From NCBI GenBank assembly GCA_050633325.1, contig JBOEGH010000020.1, positions 1 to 6,879 of the forward strand: 6,879 bases of DNA. Direction: 5' to 3'. Source of the stretch: UBA1672 sp050633325 (GTDB lineage Bacteria > Pseudomonadota > Alphaproteobacteria > Micavibrionales > Micavibrionaceae). The notes below the pieces were generated by a model that was not told where the DNA came from, ran no database searches, and worked only from the letters and a program-made list of their open reading frames with translations. Below are positions 1 to 4,634 of the stretch, in pieces. Every line of letters begins with the position of its first letter. Position 1 is the first letter of the stretch. A program made the position numbers and the translations under genes.

Positions 1-1
1 C

Positions 2-382
2 AGCCACATAATTTCTATGCTGCTGGCGATATTCTCGGTGGCAACACCTTTGTTTATCTGGTCGGAAGTATTTCGTAACAACATCCTTGATGACCCACAA
101 GAATGGTTTAGTCATCCTCAGAACCAAGTCTGTGCTGGATTGGCTGCTTTTATCTTATGTTTGGTGATCGGGTTAGAGGTGGTGAATCTATACACTTTGG
201 TTGCTCGTGAATCTCTGCCATCAGGCTTTATCGGCACTTCTAACAAAAGCGGCCTTATCGGCTATCTCGCACAAAATAAAGGCATGGCCATTGGGGTTAG
301 TGCCGTTATTGCGGTGATTAACCTTGTTCTTGCGCTATTTACCACGCGTGCCATTCACAGCCTTAAATCAGATCAGGAGTAG
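2..382 (+). CDS. Membrane protein of unknown function, 5' end outside the window
   Basis: I do not recognise the family. The reading frame is open to the left edge (S-H-I-I-S before the first visible Met at 17). No ribosome binding site precedes that Met, and it sits at the start of a hydrophobic segment, so it is probably internal and the gene begins upstream. Counting from Met 17, three membrane segments can be seen: about residues 1-18, 38-58 and 90-110. The region between the second and third (about 60-88) is polar with Gly, Ser and Asn, and the protein ends in a short charged tail (SLKSDQE). It stops 5 nt before the lipoprotein start, so it belongs to the operon that leads to the coupling ATPase. 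By position it could be an inner-membrane part of a transfer apparatus, but nothing in the sequence proves that. Confidence 0.72.
   Translation, partial: SHIISMLLAIFSVATPLFIWSEVFRNNILDDPQEWFSHPQNQVCAGLAAFILCLVIGLEVVNLYTLVARESLPSGFIGTSNKSGLIGYLAQNKGMAIGVSAVIAVINLVLALFTTRAIHSLKSDQE
375..379 (+). promoter_or_regulatory. Ribosome binding site of the lipoprotein gene
   Basis: AGGAG lies 8 nt before the ATG at 388 and partly overlaps the stop region of the preceding gene (TAG at 380-382). It supports 388 as the start and suggests translational coupling to the membrane protein. Confidence 0.7.
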
Positions 383-387
383 TAAAG

Positions 388-1068
388 ATGAAGATATTAA
401 CTTTTATGTTCATAGCATTATTCATAAGCGCGTGTGGCGATGGCTCGGCTCCTCCTCAAAAACCACCAGTGCAATCGGTATTTGTCCTATTTGAAAATGG
501 CGGAACGATTGCAGCACCTGATCAGGATGATGCGCTAAATACGATGCTGCATTTATTGCAGCAACTATCAGAGATGGATCACCGTAAGGCAACGCGTAAT
601 GCGCAGATTAATATTATTTTGGGCGCACTGCCTAATCGCATTGCATGGTCTGGAACACCAAGGCAATTAATGGAACAAGCAGAAGAGATCAAATCATTAC
701 TAAGTTTTAAGCAATCCTTTAATGATCTTGTAATGGCTTTTGATCAAATCCAAACCACTATCAATCTGACACAGCCTGATGATGTCCGCTTGTACTGGGT
801 TGGGTCTACGGTGCATGTTCCGTTTCAAAATACGGGTGCACCTATAAGCGTACAAGTACCACAAGCCATTCCCGATAATTTGGCTCTGTCTGGTTTTGTG
901 AAAGAATTGAGTGTTTTGAAGGTGTATCGCGTTCATGAGGATCAAGACCAAATCTTACTTACCTACTTTGCAGCACTTGGTGTTTTAAAGGCTTCACGGG
1001 AAGAAACGCTTGATTTTTCCTTGCTGGGGGCTGCGCAAACGCAATCCAGCCTTTCAGATTTACTTTAA
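388..1068 (+). CDS. Lipoprotein of unknown function in the transfer operon
   Basis: A 226-aa predicted lipoprotein. The first 15 residues are a short signal peptide (MK, then a hydrophobic stretch) ending in the lipobox I-S-A-C, so Cys16 should be lipidated. Gly follows at +2 rather than Asp, which by the usual rule points to the outer membrane. A proline-rich linker (about 22-29) leads into an apparently alternating alpha/beta region: hydrophobic strand VFVLF (31-35), a helix rich in Leu and Gln (about 46-63), strand INIILGAL (74-81), a helix at about 93-122, and strand VRLYWVG (133-139). The order recalls a von Willebrand A fold, but the D-x-S-x-S metal motif is absent (F-E-N-G-G-T stands there), so any such link is inference. 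It is followed 11 nt later by the VWA gene, suggesting the two proteins work together. Function unknown. Confidence 0.8.
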   Translation: MKILTFMFIALFISACGDGSAPPQKPPVQSVFVLFENGGTIAAPDQDDALNTMLHLLQQLSEMDHRKATRNAQINIILGALPNRIAWSGTPRQLMEQAEEIKSLLSFKQSFNDLVMAFDQIQTTINLTQPDDVRLYWVGSTVHVPFQNTGAPISVQVPQAIPDNLALSGFVKELSVLKVYRVHEDQDQILLTYFAALGVLKASREETLDFSLLGAAQTQSSLSDLL

Positions 1069-1074
1069 GGGAGG
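1067..1074 (+). promoter_or_regulatory. Strong ribosome binding site of the VWA gene
   Basis: AAGGGAGG overlaps the TAA of the lipoprotein gene and lies 5 nt before the ATG at 1080. It fixes that start and couples the two genes. Confidence 0.75.
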
Positions 1075-1079
1075 TTGTC

Positions 1080-2120
1080 ATGAGTTATTCTAAAACAATG
1101 GCAGCTATATTATTTATGGCTGCTACTTATCCTGCCCAAGCGCAGGAAGCGACAATCAATGTTATTGATCGTACTACGCAAGGTAAGCCGATCATTGTTA
1201 TTCAATCTTTGTTTAATTTTGAGCAAGATATTTCGCTTAAATTAAATACGGATACTAACTTTGATATATCAGACATTCTGATTGAGACCATCTCAAAATT
1301 TTATATGGTCAATGCCAACGGCATTATTATCAAATCAGGCTTTGATATTGATACACACAATAATCTAGTGCTCGCCTTTAGTGGAGGAACATCAGAAATT
1401 ATCCGCACCAATCCACTACCTAATGGCTTTCAGGTCATTGGTAGTTTTAAGGATGCGAAGGGTAATTTTGTATCCCCTCCTTTGAGCAGTATCGCGCTTT
1501 ATAATACCAACGGCGAAAAGCTCTGCTTTGATTATGAATCTATAACTCAATCTCCACCAAAGATGGCTTTTACGATATTGATCGATAAAAGCTATTCCAT
1601 GGTGGATGAGTTTGCCGATGTTAAGAAAACAGCCTCCGAGTTTCTAAACATATTGCCATCAAGCGCGCTTTGCGCGGTGGCAAGCTTTGATGTTAATTGG
1701 GAGTACACTCACAAAGGCTATCAATATTGCTCGGCTGAGCACTTTGAAATTGATGCCATTCAAATCGGTACAGCAACTGATATTTATGCTCCGCTAAAAG
1801 ATGCTTACCTAAAACTATCCCGCCCTCATTTTTCTGGTTATCAAAAGGCCGTAATTATCATAACGGATGGTCATATGGTGGCCGACCCAGTGCGTAAGCA
1901 AGAATTGCTTTCATTGAAAGGTGATACCCATACTTTTGTGTATTTTATCGGTGGAACGCAGCGCGCCCACCTTGAAGGGATAACCAATCAGTTCTTAGAA
2001 CAGCGGGGTAATATTAAGAACTCCCTATCACGATATTTTGGGGCAATCGGTAAAGCCTATAACTCACAAAAGGTTATCAATATTCGTAAGTGTCAGGGGG
2101 TGAAGCATGCAAAACCCTAA
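1080..2120 (+). CDS. Exported von Willebrand factor A (VWA) domain protein
   Basis: A 346-aa protein with a cleavable-looking signal peptide: hydrophobic core about 6-17, then A-Q-A at 19-21 as a probable signal peptidase I site. Mature residues about 22-160 are beta-rich and not recognisable. Residues about 162-320 form a VWA domain. The MIDAS metal site appears intact: D169-K-S171-Y-S173 after strand AFTILI, a Thr in G-T-A-T-D (231 or 233), and D263 in strand VIIITDG. VWA domains bind protein partners through a divalent metal, so a periplasmic or surface adhesion or assembly role is likely; the specific partner is unknown. The mature part has Cys149, Cys198, Cys217 and Cys338, which could form disulfides. 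The 3' end overlaps the coupling ATPase gene by 14 nt, which ties it to DNA transfer. VWA identity is firm; the link to conjugation rests on context. Confidence 0.87.
   Translation: MSYSKTMAAILFMAATYPAQAQEATINVIDRTTQGKPIIVIQSLFNFEQDISLKLNTDTNFDISDILIETISKFYMVNANGIIIKSGFDIDTHNNLVLAFSGGTSEIIRTNPLPNGFQVIGSFKDAKGNFVSPPLSSIALYNTNGEKLCFDYESITQSPPKMAFTILIDKSYSMVDEFADVKKTASEFLNILPSSALCAVASFDVNWEYTHKGYQYCSAEHFEIDAIQIGTATDIYAPLKDAYLKLSRPHFSGYQKAVIIITDGHMVADPVRKQELLSLKGDTHTFVYFIGGTQRAHLEGITNQFLEQRGNIKNSLSRYFGAIGKAYNSQKVINIRKCQGVKHAKP
2095..2100 (+). promoter_or_regulatory. Ribosome binding site of the coupling ATPase gene
   Basis: AGGGGG inside the end of the VWA gene lies 6 nt before the ATG at 2107. 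It supports the overlapping start and therefore translational coupling. Confidence 0.65.
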
Positions 2121-3717
2121 TCAGCCCTCCCGGATTTATAGCCGTGATGCTCATTTACACGGATCAGCCAATCTTGCAGATCGTGCGCATTTGGCAAAAC
2201 GTCATTATGGTGAGGATGGCTCAATATTCTTAGGTTACGGTCTGGCCGAACATAATAAAGCCCGTAGCTTTGCCATTACCACCAATACACAAAAACACCT
2301 TCTGACCATCGCACCAACAAGGAGCGGTAAGTTACTCGCCGCATCCATGCCGCGCTGCTTAGAACATCTTGGTTCATTGGTGGCTCTCGATGTAAAAGAT
2401 GGTGAGCTGGCATTAATTGCTGCACGTTACAGACGTGACGTGCTTGGCCATAAAGTTGTTCTGATTGATCCTTGGAATTTAGCTTGCCCAAATCTGGATA
2501 TGACAGCAGCGCGTTTAAACGTGCTTGACTGGCTTGATCCTAAAGATGATGCGTTTGTTGAAGATGCCATGCTGATCGCACAAAGCTTGGTTACAGATCG
2601 CGGCGCTAAAGATCCGTTTTGGAGCGATGAAGCGCGAGCACTTGTGATGGGATTAATATTATATGTTGCCGCAACACCTAAACCCTTAATGCCTACAGAT
2701 GATAAATCCCGTGACTTAGCACAAGTAAGGCGTTTGCTTAACTTATCATCCAATGAATTTAAGAAAATGGTGGCTGGTGAATTCGAAGAAGATGAGGCAG
2801 ATAATATCTCTTTAGTCTATGCAGGTATGGCGCAAAGCAGACATGAAGCAGTACGAGCGGCCGCAGCCCGTATTATGAGCAAGGCAGAAAAAGAGTTCTC
2901 CAGCGTGTTATCAACCGCACAACAAAATACTCATTTCCTTGAAAGCCCTAAAATCCAGCGTTGCTTATCAGGATCTGACTTTTCATTTGATGAGCTGGAA
3001 ACTGGCAAGACCGATATATTCATTATCCTACCCGCAGGCAGGCTATCAAATTTCAGCAGGTTTTTACGGATGATATTGAGCATTGCCATTACTTCCGTTA
3101 CCCGCTTTAAAACCAAACCCAGCCCTCCTGTTTATTTCTTAATTGAGGAGGCCGCCGCCCTTGGCCGTATGGAGGTGATTGAAAGTGCTTACGGCCTGAT
3201 GGCTGGCTACGGGATGCAGCTTCATATGATTGTGCAGGATTTAAACCAGCTTGCCTCAATCTATTCCGAGCGCTGGCAAACCTTTATTGCAAATAGCGGT
3301 GTTATACAGATATTTGGAACCCGTGACTTAATGACGGCGGATTACATATCGCGCCTTTGCGGTGTAACCACCATTGAAAGCTTGAGCCATGCCAGTGCAG
3401 CCATGCGCGCTGGTCTATTCACAGACCCCAACTATCTAAGCCGTGATGACGGCCTGACCTCACGTAGTCTTATTACCCCTGATGAAATCATGACCATGCA
3501 TCCTGCGGTACAAATCTTGATCTTACCTCATGCTCATCCAGTGATCTGTTTTAAAAGTGTTCACTTTTTAGATGCTCGTTATCGCAACAAAAAAGGTCAG
3601 CCTATTTTTGATACACACCCTGATTTTGCGAAACTACCTGTACCTCGCCCTATAAACTTTAAGCGCGCAGGTTTTGATATTGGCAGTGCGCTCGATAAAG
3701 TTTTTGACGGAGGGTAA
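2107..3717 (+). CDS. VirD4/TraG-family type IV coupling ATPase (T4CP)
   Basis: A 536-aa ATPase of the VirD4/TraG family. These proteins dock the relaxase-DNA complex at the inner membrane and drive it into a type IV secretion channel. Visible landmarks are H-G-S-A at 18-21 (the HGSA element that normally follows the membrane anchor); Walker A APTRSGKL at 69-76; DVKDGEL at 95-101 and VVLIDPW at 117-123; FWSDEARAL at 171-179; a Walker B-like strand YFLIEEAAALGR at 343-354; the YGMQLHMIVQDLNQL block at 368-382; and FIANSGVIQIFGTRD at 393-407. Two points are unusual. The two N-terminal membrane helices of typical VirD4 are missing, since the protein begins only 17 residues before HGSA. The Walker motifs also deviate: GK is followed by Leu rather than Gly, Ser or Thr, and Walker B has Glu-Glu rather than Asp-Glu. 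The next gene encodes a four-helix membrane protein that may serve as the anchor. Family assignment is secure; transport activity is inferred. Confidence 0.93.
   Translation: MQNPNQPSRIYSRDAHLHGSANLADRAHLAKRHYGEDGSIFLGYGLAEHNKARSFAITTNTQKHLLTIAPTRSGKLLAASMPRCLEHLGSLVALDVKDGELALIAARYRRDVLGHKVVLIDPWNLACPNLDMTAARLNVLDWLDPKDDAFVEDAMLIAQSLVTDRGAKDPFWSDEARALVMGLILYVAATPKPLMPTDDKSRDLAQVRRLLNLSSNEFKKMVAGEFEEDEADNISLVYAGMAQSRHEAVRAAAARIMSKAEKEFSSVLSTAQQNTHFLESPKIQRCLSGSDFSFDELETGKTDIFIILPAGRLSNFSRFLRMILSIAITSVTRFKTKPSPPVYFLIEEAAALGRMEVIESAYGLMAGYGMQLHMIVQDLNQLASIYSERWQTFIANSGVIQIFGTRDLMTADYISRLCGVTTIESLSHASAAMRAGLFTDPNYLSRDDGLTSRSLITPDEIMTMHPAVQILILPHAHPVICFKSVHFLDARYRNKKGQPIFDTHPDFAKLPVPRPINFKRAGFDIGSALDKVFDGG
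3709..3714 (+). promoter_or_regulatory. Ribosome binding site facing three consecutive ATG codons
   Basis: GGAGGG ends 3 nt before ATG 3718, 6 nt before ATG 3721 and 9 nt before ATG 3724. The first spacing is short, so 3721 or 3724 is probably the main start. Confidence 0.6.
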
Positions 3718-4137
3718 ATGATGATGCGATTACCTTTGATCATTTGTCTGTTTATAGCCAGCGCCTATGGCTGCGCCATCATCTTGATACAAGATTATCC
3801 GCTCTATCCAAAAAGCGATTGGCGATATGAGGTCTTTATATTTGTGCCATGGGTATTTTTGTTCTTTGCCGTGAAAGGCTGGCACCAATGCTATATCTGG
3901 CGGCGCATGTTACATGCCCGCCAAAGCGCCCCTACTCTTAGTCGTGGTGATCACTTTGTCACTAAATCCCAAGCAAGACCGAGCATTTTAGAGCGTATTT
4001 GCCTGTGTTCCATGCTGTTTGCCATCGCAGCAATATTAAAGACGCTATTTATTCAAAATATCTCATGGTGGATTGGTGGGATTATTGCCTCATGCCTATT
4101 GTTTCGCATGGTGGCCATGGCGGTGCGCAAGTCATGA
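3718..4137 (+). CDS. Small four-segment membrane protein after the coupling ATPase
   Basis: I do not recognise the family. The product is 137-139 aa, depending on which of three consecutive ATGs is used; 3718 is the outer limit and abuts the TAA of the ATPase gene. Four hydrophobic segments are visible, at about 5-25, 38-55, 91-112 and 117-136. They form two pairs separated by a basic, polar loop of about 35 residues (KGWHQ...RRMLHARQ...KSQARPS) that by the positive-inside rule should be cytoplasmic. Both ends would then also be cytoplasmic if all four segments span; the C-terminus is basic (RKS). Because the ATPase lacks its own membrane helices and the genes are adjacent, this protein could be its separate membrane partner. 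That is inference, and a general transfer-apparatus membrane protein is the alternative. It is the last gene before the non-coding region. Confidence 0.78.
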   Translation: MMMRLPLIICLFIASAYGCAIILIQDYPLYPKSDWRYEVFIFVPWVFLFFAVKGWHQCYIWRRMLHARQSAPTLSRGDHFVTKSQARPSILERICLCSMLFAIAAILKTLFIQNISWWIGGIIASCLLFRMVAMAVRKS

Positions 4138-4173
4138 TTAATACATTAGATGTAAAACTCACCCTTTTAAAAA

Positions 4174-4194
4174 CCGCAGAAAACTGCGCCTTTT
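4174..4194 (+). terminator. Possible weak terminator of the left operon
   Basis: A 5-bp stem CGCAG/CTGCG with an AAAA loop, followed by CC and four T. It lies about 40 nt after the stop of the last left-module gene, so the position fits. The stem is short and the T-run weak, so it may only slow transcription. Confidence 0.3.
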
Positions 4195-4232
4195 GCGTCA
4201 CGCATTTACTAATTGTTAAGGAATTGAGCCAT

Positions 4233-4244
4233 ATACTTAAGTAT
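4233..4244. promoter_or_regulatory. Perfect 12-bp palindrome, possible operator
   Basis: ATACTTAAGTAT is fully self-complementary, as expected for a site bound by a dimeric regulator such as a ribbon-helix-helix or helix-turn-helix protein. It overlaps the -10-like TATACT. No regulator gene in the window is clearly matched to it, although MobC-type proteins do bind DNA as dimers. Confidence 0.3.
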
Positions 4245-4371
4245 GAGAGAGCGCATGGGAATACAGTAATATTCCGCGCTTTTACTTGTAGCGCAAAGAA
4301 CTCGCATGAGCGTTTTATTTTGCCTAATTTAGACGCTCTCTCAGGATGCGGCTTCATAGCGCAGAATATAA

Positions 4372-4405
4372 AGCGAGGGCGGGACATAGCCTTCGCTCTT
4401 TTTTT
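4372..4405 (+). terminator. Intrinsic terminator directly before the recombinase operon
   Basis: The stem is AGCGAGGGC (4372-4380) with GCCTTCGCT (4389-4397): nine pairs including one G-U, with an 8-nt loop, then C and seven T (4399-4405). The T-run touches the ribosome binding site of the next gene, which begins at 4406. There is no room for a promoter between terminator and gene, so transcripts reaching the recombinase must read through it unless a promoter lies inside the next gene. Confidence 0.75.
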
Positions 4406-4410
4406 AGGGG
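4406..4410 (+). promoter_or_regulatory. Ribosome binding site of the small pre-recombinase gene
   Basis: AGGGG lies 7 nt before ATG 4418 and 4 nt before ATG 4415, which favours 4418. It follows the terminator T-run immediately. Confidence 0.55.
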
Positions 4411-4417
4411 ATATATG

Positions 4418-4633
4418 ATGAAAATATCCCCCGATAATCCCCATAAGAGTAGCGGCACCAATGACGGCCAACTAGGTTTGATGACTCCCTTGAAACCGAG
4501 TCATAATGGGGGCTGTAGCGATGAGCGGGTAATTGCTCTCGTAAAATATCTGGCAAGACGCGCTGCCATTGAAGATTTCCAAATGTACACAGACGCGCTT
4601 GCCGCCCCCGACAAAAGAACAGATGGTAAATGA
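4418..4633 (+). CDS. Small helical protein preceding the recombinase (71 aa)
   Basis: The first 33 residues are polar, rich in Pro, Gly, Ser and Asn, and probably disordered. Residues about 34-63 (SDERVIALVKYLARRAA, then IEDFQMYTDALAA) look like one amphipathic helix, possibly two, and the tail is charged. Small proteins with a similar L-A-R-x-A-A-x-E-D segment commonly sit just before large serine recombinases in alphaproteobacterial elements as I recall them; no function is established, and I assign none. A partner or accessory of the recombinase is the obvious guess. The start at 4418 is chosen for its spacing from AGGGG; ATG 4415 would add one Met. The frame is open further upstream to 4346, but that extension would translate the terminator. 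The stop (4631-4633) lies one base before the recombinase ATG, so the two are co-translated. Interleaved inverted repeats lie at 4475-4504 within the gene. Confidence 0.72.
   Translation: MKISPDNPHKSSGTNDGQLGLMTPLKPSHNGGCSDERVIALVKYLARRAAIEDFQMYTDALAAPDKRTDGK
4475..4504 (+). repeat. Interleaved inverted repeats within the small gene
   Basis: GGTTT (4475-4479) pairs with AAACC (4493-4497), and ATGACTC (4481-4487) pairs with GAGTCAT (4498-4504). The order is arm 1, arm 2, arm 1', arm 2', the layout of either two competing hairpins or a pseudoknot. No nucleotide separates AAACC from GAGTCAT, which would strain a simple pseudoknot, so competing hairpins are likelier. Confidence 0.45.
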
Positions 4634-4634
4634 T

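Larger units (their letters stand above)
4138..4417 (+). other. Structured non-coding region between the two modules
   Basis: This stretch has no credible gene but is dense in symmetry. Going rightward: TACAT-tag-ATGTA (4142-4154), CGCAG-aaaa-CTGCG (4175-4188), TGCGT-c-ACGCA (4194-4204), ATACTTAAGTAT (4233-4244), GGAATA-n6-TATTCC (4258-4275), GCGCT-n9-AGCGC (4276-4294), GAGCGTTT-n15-AGACGCTC with one G-U pair (4308-4338), and a long-range pair TGAGAGAGCG (4244-4253) with CGCTCTCTCA (4334-4343). The last two share an arm and cannot form together. The region ends in an intrinsic terminator. I found no promoter I trust: the best -10-like element is TATACT (4232-4237), overlapping a palindrome and lacking a well-spaced -35. 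It could be a leader RNA, a small RNA, an origin of transfer or an operator region; the sequence alone does not decide. Confidence 0.6.

Noticed and set aside
4346..4417. Upstream extension of the small pre-recombinase gene
   Set aside because: It would translate the terminator stem; the AGGGG site at 4406-4410 points to ATG 4418 (or 4415).
3999..4418. A 139-codon plus-strand open frame spanning the end of the membrane protein gene and the non-coding region
   Set aside because: It starts inside a better supported gene in another frame, has no ribosome binding site, is rich in Cys and His without a pattern, and translates the terminator.
4082..4471. A 129-codon minus-strand open frame covering the structured region
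   Set aside because: It needs a TTG start, has no recognisable domain, overlaps supported genes at both ends and runs against every other gene in the window.
4569..4634. Upstream TTG or ATG starts for the recombinase
   Set aside because: They overlap the small gene, have no better ribosome binding site and would add about 22 or 4 residues before the catalytic block that the family usually has close to its N-terminus.
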